Made by a program: the position numbers and the translations under genes. From the NCBI RefSeq assembly GCF_011694815.1, contig NZ_CP050177.1:2469001-2533000 (forward strand): a DNA stretch of 64,000 nt. The letters run 5' to 3'. The notes beneath the pieces are model-generated. The model saw only the letters and a program-made list of their open reading frames with translations. It was not told the origin of the DNA and searched no databases. Numbering within the stretch: position 1 is the stretch's first letter; every line of letters starts with the position of its first letter. Positions 44,601 to 52,414 of this stretch are shown here, in pieces. This stretch comes from Streptomyces liangshanensis. GTDB lineage: Bacteria > Actinomycetota > Actinomycetes > Streptomycetales > Streptomycetaceae.

Positions 44601-45443
44601 CTGCTGGGCGGCGGCGCTGAGGGCGTCGCGCAGCGCGTCGTTCTTCTTGCTGTCGCTGCCGGCGGTCGGCTCGATCGCCAGACCCGTGACCGGGTCGAAC
44701 TGCGGCGCCTGGACCTGCCCCCCGGGCACGGCGAGCGCGGCGAGCAGCAGTCCGCGGGTGGCGGATGCCTGCTCGACGGCGCGGCCGAGGTCGGCGGGCG
44801 CGCGGGTGCCGGCGGCGGCCTCGGCCGGGGCGTCGTCGGCCAGCTCGTCGGCGAGGGCCTGGAGCTTGGCGATGACGTCGGAGTACGCGCGGTACGCCTC
44901 CAGCGCCGAGCCCTTGCCGGTGAGGGCGGCGCGCCGCAGGGAGGGGACGGTCGCGAGGTCGCGGAGGAGGCCGGGGGAGGCCGCGGCGGCGGTGCGGATC
45001 TCGTCGATCTGGCGATCGACGCGGGCGCTGCGGGTCGCGGAGACCTCGTGCGTGTTCTTCTTGCCGCCGTCGCCCTCGCCACCGCCCGCCTCCTCGCGCC
45101 CCGCCGCGATGAAGACGACGACCTCGTCGCGCTCGTCGGCGAGGGAGTGGGAGAGGGTCACGGCCTGCTGGTTCAGCTGGGCGAGGGTGACCAGGTTCTG
45201 CGCGTCGTTGAGGTCGGCGGAGACCAGCAGGAGGCCGGGGGCTCCCGCCGCGACGACGGTCACCCCGACGACGGCGACGCCGACGACGAGCCGGTTGCGC
45301 ACCCGCGCCCGGCGTCCGTCAGGAACGCCCGGGACGCCGGTGGCGCCCGTGACGCCGGTGTTCCCGTTCGCTCCAGGGTTCAGGGGGCCGCCCGGATTCT
45401 CACCGCGCGTGACGCCGTTGCCCCGAGGCCGCTTCTTTCGCAC
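41601..45443 (-). CDS. cvnA: Conservon sensor kinase with nitrate/nitrite-sensing-like domain and long repeat-rich tail
   Basis: This 1280-residue membrane protein begins the conservon. It has a membrane helix (about 50-74), an extracytoplasmic helical sensor region of the NIT type (about 75-375), a second membrane helix (LGGCLLIAVGVSTAVARTL, about 388-406), a HAMP-like segment, and a histidine-kinase ATPase domain (LLENAASFSPSEADVEL near 644, DRGVGLS, DGLGLRVTGL near 711). No canonical H-box is evident. The last 535 residues are Ala/Glu/Asp-rich low complexity with six copies of EEALWAAAxARS (about 868-1116). GTG start; a stop codon lies just upstream in frame. The tail is unusually long. 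Confidence 0.9.
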   Translation of the reverse strand: MRKKRPRGNGVTRGENPGGPLNPGANGNTGVTGATGVPGVPDGRRARVRNRLVVGVAVVGVTVVAAGAPGLLLVSADLNDAQNLVTLAQLNQQAVTLSHSLADERDEVVVFIAAGREEAGGGEGDGGKKNTHEVSATRSARVDRQIDEIRTAAAASPGLLRDLATVPSLRRAALTGKGSALEAYRAYSDVIAKLQALADELADDAPAEAAAGTRAPADLGRAVEQASATRGLLLAALAVPGGQVQAPQFDPVTGLAIEPTAGSDSKKNDALRDALSAAAQQSRVRELGALADFDQAAGAEARDSFAATVTGPDVKAADGFLTRLTDRPELSSSEREADQEKVGAALSARIDQMRGVESGLGSSQVARLEKLRDDGVTDLELRVALLGGCLLIAVGVSTAVARTLTRPLAVLRIGAARISAAPGTEEPIRFTGRNDEFAQVVRSLNTLHGKLLDLSARTGELSATGTEKAAAGPARLPGGTGTPAGPAGTPASERGDLIAAREEIVAQRAELQEATAEIGVQLQQLRHTVHHTFVNLSLRTLGLVERQLAVIEGLEEREQEPDRLATLFKVDHLATVMRRHSENLLLLAGYEHAHAPTGPVPLVDVLRAAVSEIERYERVTIQELPQHIQVAGFVADDLSHLVAELLENAASFSPSEADVELSGWLLENGEVMLSVQDRGVGLSAARLDELNGRLADPTAEPEAGTGQVADGLGLRVTGLLAARHGVRVELREHEQGGVAAVVVLPQALLPAVAVAAEQGESRGPRAKDRTKGKSKDRSKGKASAVRPTGPEAESDSRALPGRSEPDPLVVAAEQAILKAEAAEAAEAAEAAEAAASGAGSDAGADRRADGDARTDGRAQAGTEAEAEDATAAEEALWAAAEARSGNAGSARDAADAGAGAGAADAVLPRRRGGARAVDADEEALWAAAEARSGATGSGRGTADADASGRADRADSAEVSGPGRAADVDAAAADEEALWAAAEARSGRSEVVAEPERDADADEEALWAAAEARSQGVVPAATDAPTDALSAAVTRLNAEDAAAAEEALWAAAAARSAASGGAGGVDAAEARAAATGGPDEEHVSAAEALSAAVDRLNAEDAAAAEEALWAAAEARSAAGGQVGGVDAAEAAAAALRAAAAVRDPSSDPAPETAGGPYAIGPDAHERTPDQDTFTMRLPRQPGAPLPGTGDGSPAPARGERLTDKGLPKRTPKIVTPVPLAPQERTGSIDAEELRRRLGGFHQGAKNGRRDVEAELAEQTMPEEQTAVHTEETGETVEEARS

Positions 45444-45782
45444 CGGTGCTCACATTCTTGTACTCGTCCGCCCATCAGGCGGAGATGACATCCGGTCAGC
45501 GACGAGACATCGGCCGCTCCGCCACCTGAACGAGTCAACATCACAGACGAGTTGACCAACAACTCTTCCCAGGCGGCGCCCTACCGGAACCTGTTGTGCC
45601 GGGTGGACCTTACGCGCACCCTTTGGCAGGATGCGCGCCCGCAGCTCCGCGGAGGGGTGCCTCACCGCCGAAACACACCGTCTGACCTGGGTGTACATGC
45701 CACTGACGTGCCGTGCAGGCGGCGTGAAGGACCCATGCGGGACCCATGCGGAAGGGTGCGCGGCTCGTGCAGACTGGCATCC
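45444..45782. promoter_or_regulatory. Divergent intergenic region between the conservon and the PP2C-like gene
   Basis: No gene is seen in these 339 bp. GTCAAC (45534-45539) and GTTGAC (45551-45556) form an inverted repeat; each arm contains a TTGAC -35-like element, one on each strand. Nearer the plus-strand gene, GGACCCATGCG occurs twice in tandem (about 45729-45751). CAGACT lies 7 nt before the ATG at 45783 and could be a leaderless -10. Confidence 0.5.
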
Positions 45783-46565
45783 ATGCGCATCGAACTCGCC
45801 ACCGCCCCCGGCGCCGCCGTACGCCCCAATGAGGACTGGACAGCCGTGTCACTGCCCGCGGGCGGTGAGGGCGGTGTGCTGGTCGTCCTGGACGGCGTGA
45901 CCCCGCCGGCGGGGTCGGACGGATGTGTCCATGGCGTGCCCTGGTTCACGGCCCGGCTGGGCGGCGCACTGGTCGAACTGTCCGGTTCACGGCGGGATAT
46001 GCCCCTCGACGCGATCCTGTCCGCGGCGATCCTGCGCACGGCGGACGCCCACCGGGACACCTGTGACCTTTCTCACGTACGGACGCCCCAGGCAACCGTC
46101 GTCCTGGTCCGCTGGGGCGCGGACACGGTGGAGCACCTGGTGCTGTCGGACTCGACCCTGCTGCTGGAGTCGCCGGACGGCGCGGTACGGGCGGTGCTGG
46201 ACGACCGCCTGGACCGGATCCCCCAGGAGGCGCTGCGCCTCGTCGCGACGGCGGACGCGCTGCGCAACGCGGAGGGCGGCTTCTTCACGGCGGCGGCGGA
46301 CCCGGCGGTGGCGTCGCGGGCGGTGACGGGCCGGACGCCCGCGGCGGAGGTACGCAGCGCCCTGGCCCTCACGGACGGCGCGGCGCGGTGGGTGGAGGTG
46401 TTCCGGGAGGGCGGCTGGGCGGACTGCCTGGCGGTGGTGCGCAAGAACGGCCCGCAGGAGCTGGTGGACCGGGTACGGGCGGCGGAGTCGGCGGACCCGG
46501 ACGGGGCGGTGTTCCGGCGGGGAAAGCGCAGCGACGACGCGACGGTGACGTACGTGGAGCTGTGA
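45783..46565 (+). CDS. PP2C-like protein phosphatase domain protein
   Basis: The 260-residue protein resembles PPM/PP2C phosphatases: N-terminal GAAVRPNEDW (the NED metal motif region), VLVVLDGVT (the DG motif), ATVVLVRWG and VLSDSTLLL (GDS-like). The last motif ends DDATVTYVEL, matching the DNxT(D) region of PP2C, but several metal Asp positions are altered (NEDW, DGVT, DDAT). It may be active on Ser/Thr or be a degenerate binding version. A short duplication (GACGTxCGTGGAGCTGTGA) directly follows the stop. Confidence 0.75.
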   Translation: MRIELATAPGAAVRPNEDWTAVSLPAGGEGGVLVVLDGVTPPAGSDGCVHGVPWFTARLGGALVELSGSRRDMPLDAILSAAILRTADAHRDTCDLSHVRTPQATVVLVRWGADTVEHLVLSDSTLLLESPDGAVRAVLDDRLDRIPQEALRLVATADALRNAEGGFFTAAADPAVASRAVTGRTPAAEVRSALALTDGAARWVEVFREGGWADCLAVVRKNGPQELVDRVRAAESADPDGAVFRRGKRSDDATVTYVEL

Positions 46566-46616
46566 CGTTCGTGGAGCTGTGACGTACGTACCAGGCCCCC
46601 TTACGGCCTGCACGGC

Positions 46617-47117
46617 CTACACGCTGGTGTTCAGCTGATGCAGCAGCCGGGCCAGCTCGGCGACCTCGGTGCGGTCCCACTCCGCGAGTCGGTGGACGTA
46701 CATCTCGCGCCGCGCGTCCCGCACCTGGCGGAAGCGGGCCAGCCCCTCGCCGGTGATCCGCACGAGCGAGGCGCGGCCGTCGGCGGGGTCGGGCTCGCGG
46801 GTGACGAGGCCCAGTTCCTCCAGGGCGCGCAGTTGCCGGCTCATGGTCGCCTTGCCGACGCCGAAGTACCCGGAGAGGGCGGTGGCGCGCTGGTCGCCGC
46901 TCTCCTCCAGCCGTACGAGCAGTCCGTACGCGGCGGGCTCCAGCTCGGGGTGGACCTCGCGGGCCATCTCGCCGGAGCTGGCCCTGGCGCGGCGCAGGAA
47001 GACGGCCAGTTCGCGTTCCAGCGCGAGGAACTCCTGGTCACCGCCCTGGGCCCGGGCACCCCCGCCGGCCGGGGCCGGGTCGTGTGCCGTACCGCTCGCG
47101 TGCACGTCTGCTGCCAT
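46617..47117 (-). CDS. MarR-family transcriptional regulator
   Basis: The 166-residue winged-helix regulator shows LEPAAYGLLVRLEESGDQRATALSGYFGVGKATMSRQLRALEELGLV and the wing REPDPADGRASLVRITGEGLARF (key parts only), typical MarR. An Ala/Gly/Pro-rich N-terminal extension of about 28 residues precedes the domain. The gene is divergent from the GH25 lysozyme gene across 181 bp and may control it; ligand unknown. It is convergent with the PP2C-like gene. Confidence 0.93.
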   Translation of the reverse strand: MAADVHASGTAHDPAPAGGGARAQGGDQEFLALERELAVFLRRARASSGEMAREVHPELEPAAYGLLVRLEESGDQRATALSGYFGVGKATMSRQLRALEELGLVTREPDPADGRASLVRITGEGLARFRQVRDARREMYVHRLAEWDRTEVAELARLLHQLNTSV

Positions 47118-47298
47118 CGCGCGCTTTCCCGCTCCTGAAGGTCCGTTCCCGCCGGCGGCCGTTGCCCCGGGCTCCGAACAGTATTTCGCAGGCTCGTAGG
47201 AGTGGCGTCAGCGTGCCGCGGCCGCCCGGCGAGGGTGACCGTGCGTAGCGTCGTGTACCCCGTCCGGACCCCCGGACCGCCCCCAGGAGGCACCACCG

Positions 47299-48135
47299 AT
47301 GCCCACTCCCGGCCCCATGCCGACAGCCCGCTTGTTACGCCGCGCGGCGGCCACGCTCCTGTCCGTCCCCGCACTCCTCCTCACCCTCCCGGCCACGGCG
47401 CCGGCCGCCCCCACCCCCGTCCCCCCGGCGCGGGGGTCGGCGCACATGGGCGTGGGGATCCAGGCGCACGAGGGCCGGGGCGGCGGCCTGCCCGCCGGCG
47501 TACGGGTGGCGCAGACGGAGGGGGTGGACGTCTCCAGCCACCAGAAGGACGTCGACTGGCCGAAGCTGTGGGGCAGCGGGGTGAAGTGGGCGTACGTGAA
47601 GGCCACGGAAGGCAGCTACTACAAGAATCCGTACTTCGGCCAGCAGTACGAGGGCTCGTACGACGTCGGCATGATCCACGGCGCGTACCACTTCGCCGCC
47701 CCGGACGACTCGGGCGGCGCCGAACAGGCGACGTACTTCGCGGACGGCGGCGGATCGTGGTCGCCGGACGGCAGGACGCTGCCCGGGGTGCTGGACATCG
47801 AGTGGAACCCGTACGGCGCGGCCTGCTACGGCAAGACCCCGGCCCAACTGGTCTCCTGGATCCGCGACTTCCTGACCACGTACAAGACCCGCACGGGCCG
47901 CGCGGCCCTGATCTACACGTCCACGAACTGGTGGCGCGACTGCACGGACAACTACGCGGGCTTCGGCACGACGAACCCCCTGTGGATCGCCCGCTACAAC
48001 ACCACGGTCGGCGAACTCCCGGCGGGCTGGGAGTACCAGACGATCTGGCAGTACACCTCCACAGGCCCGACGGTAGGAGACCACAACAAGTTCAACGGCC
48101 CCCTGACAGGCGTCAAGTCCCTCGCCACCGGCTGA
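47299..48135 (+). CDS. Secreted GH25 lysozyme (muramidase) with a TTA codon
   Basis: The 278-residue protein is a Chalaropsis-type GH25 muramidase cutting beta-1,4 MurNAc-GlcNAc bonds. A signal peptide (TARLLRRAAATLLSVPALLL...ATAPAAP) precedes the catalytic barrel, with GVDVSSHQKDVDW, YVKATEGSYYKNPYF, AYHFAAP and the catalytic pair in VLDIEWN. Codon 13 is TTA, the Leu codon read by the bldA tRNA, so translation probably depends on bldA and would be strongest late in growth. AGGAGG lies upstream of the ATG. A hairpin terminator follows the gene. Confidence 0.94.
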   Translation: MPTPGPMPTARLLRRAAATLLSVPALLLTLPATAPAAPTPVPPARGSAHMGVGIQAHEGRGGGLPAGVRVAQTEGVDVSSHQKDVDWPKLWGSGVKWAYVKATEGSYYKNPYFGQQYEGSYDVGMIHGAYHFAAPDDSGGAEQATYFADGGGSWSPDGRTLPGVLDIEWNPYGAACYGKTPAQLVSWIRDFLTTYKTRTGRAALIYTSTNWWRDCTDNYAGFGTTNPLWIARYNTTVGELPAGWEYQTIWQYTSTGPTVGDHNKFNGPLTGVKSLATG

Positions 48136-48179
48136 CGCCCACCGGAGGCCACCTTCAGCCCCCGGCCGTCGCAGCTCTC

Positions 48180-48207
48180 CACCCCGGGAGACCGCGCGGC
48201 CGGGGTG
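48180..48207 (+). terminator. Hairpin after the lysozyme gene
   Basis: CACCCCGG and CCGGGGTG form an 8-bp stem with a 12-nt loop, 44 bp after the lysozyme stop. No U-run follows. Confidence 0.6.
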
Positions 48208-48269
48208 CCCGCCCCCGCTGTCACGCACCCCCAGCCGGACGAGCAGGCCCTCCACCCCACTCCCCAAAG

Positions 48270-48353
48270 GTGCTGGTGACGAAATCCCGCAAGGCGCGGA
48301 CCATGGTCACCGGTCGCCCCAGCAAAGCCACCGAGACCGGGAGGACGTCGTGA
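48270..48353 (+). CDS. Possible 27-residue basic leader peptide
   Basis: A GTG ORF encodes VLVTKSRKARTMVTGRPS and a short tail, strongly basic (7 Lys/Arg). Its TGA overlaps the GTG start of the UTRA protein (GTGA), the geometry of translational coupling. An AAAGG motif overlaps the start region rather than standing at ideal distance. It could be a leader peptide or the remnant of a lost DNA-binding domain. Evidence is weak. Confidence 0.25.
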   Translation: MLVTKSRKARTMVTGRPSKATETGRTS

Positions 48354-48892
48354 GCGTCAGCGAGTGGGTCAGTTCCTCATTGCCGTACCTGACACCGCGG
48401 CCGGACGGACAGCAGGACGCCTGGGGGGCCGAGTTGGCCGCACGTGGGCGGCGGGGCGGCCAGCGCGTCGTCCACGCGGGCGAGGTGCCGGCCTCGCCCG
48501 ACGTGGCCGGTCTGCTGGGACTCGGCGGCGGGGAGACGGTCATCGTGCGCAGGCGGGTCATGTACGTCGAGGACCGGCCCTGCGAGTTGACGGACACCTA
48601 CTACCCCGCCGCCATCGCGCGCGGCACGCGCCTGGCCGGCACCGCCAAGATCCCCGGCGGAGCCGTCACCCTCCTCGCCGAGCTGGGTCACGTGGGCGTG
48701 CGGGTCCGCGAGGACGTGACCGCGCGTCTGCCGGACAGGGAGGAGCAGAAGGTCTTGGACATCCCGCCCGGCGAACCGGTGCTGCTCCTGACGCGTGTGA
48801 CCTTCGACGGGGACGACCGCCCCATCCAGTTCGACCTGATGACCATGCCCGCCCGACTCCAGCGACTGCGGTACGAGATCAGGATCGGCTGA
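48350..48892 (+). CDS. UTRA-domain protein lacking the GntR DNA-binding domain
   Basis: The 180-residue protein is a UTRA ligand-binding domain as found in GntR/HutC regulators: VIVRRRVMYVEDRPCELTDTYYP, IPGGAVTLLAELGHVGVRVREDVTARLP and LLLTRVTFDGDDRPIQFDLM. The usual N-terminal winged helix is missing; instead there is a 35-residue stretch (MSVSEWVSSSLPYLTPR). GTG start with GGGAGG 9 nt upstream. Such HTH-less UTRA proteins recur in Streptomyces. It lies 2 bp before a complete GntR regulator and could form mixed dimers with it. Confidence 0.85.
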   Translation: MSVSEWVSSSLPYLTPRPDGQQDAWGAELAARGRRGGQRVVHAGEVPASPDVAGLLGLGGGETVIVRRRVMYVEDRPCELTDTYYPAAIARGTRLAGTAKIPGGAVTLLAELGHVGVRVREDVTARLPDREEQKVLDIPPGEPVLLLTRVTFDGDDRPIQFDLMTMPARLQRLRYEIRIG

Positions 48893-48894
48893 CC

Positions 48895-49668
48895 ATGCCC
48901 AGGACCGAGGAAGACGCGTACGACCGCCGATCGCTCCACGAGCGGCTGGCCGCCGACCTGCGCGACGAGATCATGACCGGTGAGCTGGCACCCGGCGCCA
49001 AGATGCCGTCCACGGCCCAGCTCAAGGAGCGGTTCGACGCCTCGAACGCCACCGTGCAGAAGGCGCTGCAACTCCTCAAGGACGAGCGGCTGGTCGTGGG
49101 GCGCGCGGGCGCCGCCGTCACCGTACGGGAGCACCGGCAGCGGACGGTACGACCCGCCGACCACATGGCGCCGGCCGAGGCCGGGGAGCCGTATCGCTGG
49201 CTGACCGAGACGGCGAAGCAGGGCTCCCGGGCCCGGAGCAAGCTCATCACCGTCGCCGAGGTCACGGCACCGGCGGACGTCGCGGCCTCCCTGGGGCTGC
49301 CGGAGGGCGGGACCGCCCTGCTCCGGCACCAGTTGCTGTCGCAGGACGACGAGCCCGTGGAGCTCGTCCACTCGTACTACCCGCCGGACATCGCCCGGGG
49401 CACACCGCTCATGGAACGGAGCCGGATCAGGGGCGGCACCCCGACCCTCCTGGCCGGCCTCGGCCATCCGCCACGCCTGAGCGTCGACCGGGTCTCCGCC
49501 CGCGTGCCCACGCAGGAGCAGTACGAGGCGCTGCGGCTCCCCGGCGATCTGCCGGTGCTGCGCACCTTGCGCGTCGTCCACAGCGACGGCAACCGGCCCA
49601 TCGAGGCGACCGTCATGGTCAAGGCCGGTCATCTCTACGAGCTGCGGTACGAGTTCACGCCCGAGTGA
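48895..49668 (+). CDS. GntR-family (HutC-type) transcriptional regulator
   Basis: The 257-residue protein has a GntR winged helix (LHERLAADLRDEIMTGELAPGAKMPSTAQLKERFDASNATVQKALQLLKDERL) at about residues 13-65, then a UTRA effector domain (LLRHQLLSQDDEPVELVHSYYPPDIARGTPL; SVDRVSARVPTQEQYEALRLP). It starts 2 bp after the HTH-less UTRA gene, with which it shares about the same effector fold. Targets and ligand are unknown; no transporter or catabolic genes are adjacent. Confidence 0.93.
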   Translation: MPRTEEDAYDRRSLHERLAADLRDEIMTGELAPGAKMPSTAQLKERFDASNATVQKALQLLKDERLVVGRAGAAVTVREHRQRTVRPADHMAPAEAGEPYRWLTETAKQGSRARSKLITVAEVTAPADVAASLGLPEGGTALLRHQLLSQDDEPVELVHSYYPPDIARGTPLMERSRIRGGTPTLLAGLGHPPRLSVDRVSARVPTQEQYEALRLPGDLPVLRTLRVVHSDGNRPIEATVMVKAGHLYELRYEFTPE

Positions 49669-49710
49669 GCCGGCGGGCGGCCGGGCAGCCACCGTGCGGG
49701 CATACGGCGA

Positions 49711-49757
49711 CGGCCGCGCCCCCGCCCGGAACATGTGTTCCGGGCGGGGCGCGGCCG
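49711..49757. terminator. Bidirectional terminator between gntR and lon
   Basis: A near-perfect stem of about 21 bp: the left arm ends in CGCCCGGAACA, the right arm begins TGTTCCGGGCGGGGCG. It lies between two convergent stop codons. Confidence 0.9.
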
Positions 49758-49776
49758 TTGTCAGCGGGGCGGGGCG

Positions 49777-52185
49777 TTACGCCGCCGCTGGGACGCGCAT
49801 TTCTGCGGGGGCCAGGGCGATGTCCAGGACCTGGCGGACGTCCGTCACCGGGTGGATCTCCAGTTTGTCCAGGATCTCCGCCGGGACGTCGTCGAGGTCC
49901 GCCTCGTTGCGCTTCGGGATCACGACCGTCGTGATGCCCGCCCGGTGGGCCGCCAGGAGCTTCTGCTTCAGGCCGCCGATGGGCAGGACGCGGCCGGTCA
50001 GCGAGACCTCGCCGGTCATGGCGACGTCCGTGCGGACCAGGCGGCCGCTCAGGAGCGAGGCCAGGGCCGTCGTCATCGTGATGCCCGCGCTCGGGCCGTC
50101 CTTCGGGACCGCGCCCGCCGGGAAGTGGATGTGCACGCCCCGGTCCTTGAGGTCCGCGACCGGCAGCTCCAGTTCCGCGCCCCGGGAGCGGAGGAAGGAG
50201 AGCGCGATCTGTGCCGACTCCTTCATCACGTCACCGAGCTGGCCCGTCAGGGTCAGGCCCGAGCCGCCCGTCTCCGGGTCGGCGAGCGACGCCTCCACGA
50301 AGAGGACGTCGCCGCCCGCGCCGGTGACCGCGAGGCCCGTCGCCACGCCGGGGACCGCCGTGCGGCGCTCCGCCGGGTCCTGCGCGGACTCGGGGACGTG
50401 GTGCGGACGCCCGATCAGCTTGCGCAGGTCGTCGGGGCCGAGCGTGAACGGCAGTTCCCTGCGGCCCAGTTCGTGTTCCGCCGCGACCTTGCGGAGGAGT
50501 CTGGCGATGGACCGCTCCAGGTTACGGACGCCCGCCTCGCGGGTGTACTCGCCCGCCAGCCTGCGCAGCGCCTCGTCCTCCAGCGTGACCTCGCCGGTCT
50601 CCAGGCCCGCGCGCTCCAGCTGCCGGGGCAGCAGGTGGTCCCGGGCGATGACGACCTTCTCGTCCTCGGTGTAGCCGTCGAGCCTGACCAGCTCCATCCG
50701 GTCGAGCAGCGCCTCCGGGATGGCCTCCAGGACGTTCGCCGTGGCGAGGAACACCACGTCGGACAGGTCGAGTTCGACCTCCAGGTAGTGGTCGCGGAAG
50801 GTGTGGTTCTGCGCCGGGTCCAGGACCTCCAGCAGCGCCGCCGCCGGGTCGCCCCGGTAGTCGGAGCCGACCTTGTCGATCTCGTCCAGCAGGACGACCG
50901 GGTTCATCGAACCGGCCTCCTTGATCGCCCGGACGATACGGCCCGGCAGCGCGCCGACGTAGGTACGCCGGTGTCCGCGGATCTCCGCCTCGTCACGGAC
51001 GCCGCCCAGCGCCACCCGCACGAACTTACGTCCCATGGAGTGCGCGACCGACTCGCCGAGCGAGGTCTTGCCGACGCCGGGAGGACCGACCAGGGCCAGT
51101 ACGGCGCCGCCGCGCCGCCCGCCGACCACCCCGAGCCCGCGCTCCGCGCGCCGCTTGCGCACGGCCAGGTACTCGGTAATGCGCTCCTTCACGTCCTCCA
51201 GGCCCGCGTGCTCGGCGTCGAGGACCCGCTGGGCGCCCTTGATGTCGTACTCGTCCTCGGTCCTGACGTTCCAGGGCAGTTCGAGCACGGTGTCGAGCCA
51301 CGTGCGGATCCAGGAGCCCTCGGGGCTCTGGTCCGACGAGCGCTCCAGCTTCTCGACCTCCTTGAGGGCGGCCTCCCGCACCTTCTCGGGCAGGTCGGCG
51401 GCCTCGACACGGGTCCGGTAGTCGTCGGACTCGTCCTCGTCGCCCTCGCCGTTCAGGCCGCGCAGTTCCTTCCGTACGGCTTCGAGCTGGCGCCTCAGCA
51501 GGAACTCGCGCTGCTGCTTGTCGACGCCTTCCTGCACGTCCTTGGCGATGGACTCAGCGACGTCCTGCTCCGCGAGGTGCTCCCGGAGCTGGTCGGTGGC
51601 GAGCTTGAGCCGGGCCACCGGGTCGGTGGTCTCCAGCAGCTCGACCTTCTGCGCGGTCGACAGGAACGGCGAGTACCCGGCGTTGTCCGCCAGCTGCGAC
51701 ACGTCGTCGATCTGCTGGACGCGGTCCACCACCTGCCACGCGCCGCGCTTCTTCAGCCAGTCGGCGGCGAGGGCCTTGTACTCCTTCATCAGGTCGGTGA
51801 CGGCGCCGGGCAGCGGATCCGGCGCCAGCTCCTCGACGCTCAGACCCTCGACCCAGAGGGCCGCGCCGGGCCCGGACGTCCCCGCGCCGATCTGCACGCG
51901 GCCACGGCCGCGGATCAGTGCGCCGGGGTCGCCGTCCGAGAGCCGGCCGACCTGTTCGACGGTGCCGCGCACACCCGTACCGGCGTACGTGCCGTCGATG
52001 CGCGGGACGAGCAGCACCTGCGGCTTGACCCCGGCGCCCTCGGCGCGGGCCGCCGCCTGGGCGGCCTCCACGGCCGCGCGGACCTCGGCGTCGGACAGGT
52101 CGAGCGGAACCACCATTCCGGGCAGCACGACCTCGTCGTCGAGCGGCAGCACGGGAAGCGTGAGCGATGTGGACGTGAGAGCCAT
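49777..52185 (-). CDS. lon: ATP-dependent Lon protease
   Basis: Lon degrades misfolded and regulatory proteins. The 802-residue protein has the N-terminal LAN domain ([23 protein letters not shown]), coiled central region, AAA+ module with Walker [18 protein letters not shown] (about residues 370-380) and Walker [12 protein letters not shown], and C-terminal Ser-Lys protease: Ser in [15 protein letters not shown] and Lys in [11 protein letters not shown]. The ATG after GGGGAG is chosen. Upstream lies an HspR-type operator, so the gene belongs to the heat-shock regulon of Streptomyces. Closely spaced C-terminal domains indicate LonA type. Confidence 0.97.
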   Translation of the reverse strand: MALTSTSLTLPVLPLDDEVVLPGMVVPLDLSDAEVRAAVEAAQAAARAEGAGVKPQVLLVPRIDGTYAGTGVRGTVEQVGRLSDGDPGALIRGRGRVQIGAGTSGPGAALWVEGLSVEELAPDPLPGAVTDLMKEYKALAADWLKKRGAWQVVDRVQQIDDVSQLADNAGYSPFLSTAQKVELLETTDPVARLKLATDQLREHLAEQDVAESIAKDVQEGVDKQQREFLLRRQLEAVRKELRGLNGEGDEDESDDYRTRVEAADLPEKVREAALKEVEKLERSSDQSPEGSWIRTWLDTVLELPWNVRTEDEYDIKGAQRVLDAEHAGLEDVKERITEYLAVRKRRAERGLGVVGGRRGGAVLALVGPPGVGKTSLGESVAHSMGRKFVRVALGGVRDEAEIRGHRRTYVGALPGRIVRAIKEAGSMNPVVLLDEIDKVGSDYRGDPAAALLEVLDPAQNHTFRDHYLEVELDLSDVVFLATANVLEAIPEALLDRMELVRLDGYTEDEKVVIARDHLLPRQLERAGLETGEVTLEDEALRRLAGEYTREAGVRNLERSIARLLRKVAAEHELGRRELPFTLGPDDLRKLIGRPHHVPESAQDPAERRTAVPGVATGLAVTGAGGDVLFVEASLADPETGGSGLTLTGQLGDVMKESAQIALSFLRSRGAELELPVADLKDRGVHIHFPAGAVPKDGPSAGITMTTALASLLSGRLVRTDVAMTGEVSLTGRVLPIGGLKQKLLAAHRAGITTVVIPKRNEADLDDVPAEILDKLEIHPVTDVRQVLDIALAPAEMRVPAAA

Positions 52186-52206
52186 GATCTCCCCTTCGGC
52201 ATTCAA

Positions 52207-52227
52207 GTTGAGCTGTACCGACTCAAT
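52207..52227 (-). promoter_or_regulatory. HAIR-type HspR operator upstream of lon
   Basis: GTTGAGC-N7-ACTCAAT matches the HspR inverted repeat CTTGAGT-N7-ACTCAAG at 11 of 14 defined positions. A second weaker GAGT/CTCAA element follows. It lies 22-42 bp upstream of the lon ATG, overlapping the likely promoter. In Streptomyces, lon is a known HspR target. Confidence 0.82.
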
Positions 52228-52377
52228 GCTTATGAGTCCCTCAATGTTCCCCGGGGGCTGTTCGCTCTGAGCGATCGCTCTGACGTGCGGTCTTGCGCGC
52301 CGCACGCCAGGTAGAGCAACGAGTCGCGGTCAGAGATTCCGGCCAGGGGCGCGGGTTCTCACGGCCCGCGGGCGGGT

Positions 52378-52414
52378 GATGTAATGCTCCGGTGGATATA
52401 GCAGCCATTACATC
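52378..52414 (+). repeat. Inverted repeat flanking the GNAT start codon
   Basis: GATGTAATG (52378-52386) and CATTACATC (52406-52414) are perfect 9-bp inverted copies separated by 19 bp, with the GTG start (52392) in the centre. The repeat is A+T-rich in a G+C-rich region. It is either an operator for a dimeric repressor or, in RNA, a hairpin hiding the start. Confidence 0.85.

Noticed and set aside
41586..45488. 1300-codon plus-strand frame opposite cvnA
   Set aside because: Low-complexity Arg/Gly/Leu sequence with no recognisable domain; cvnA has clear kinase motifs and coupled neighbours.
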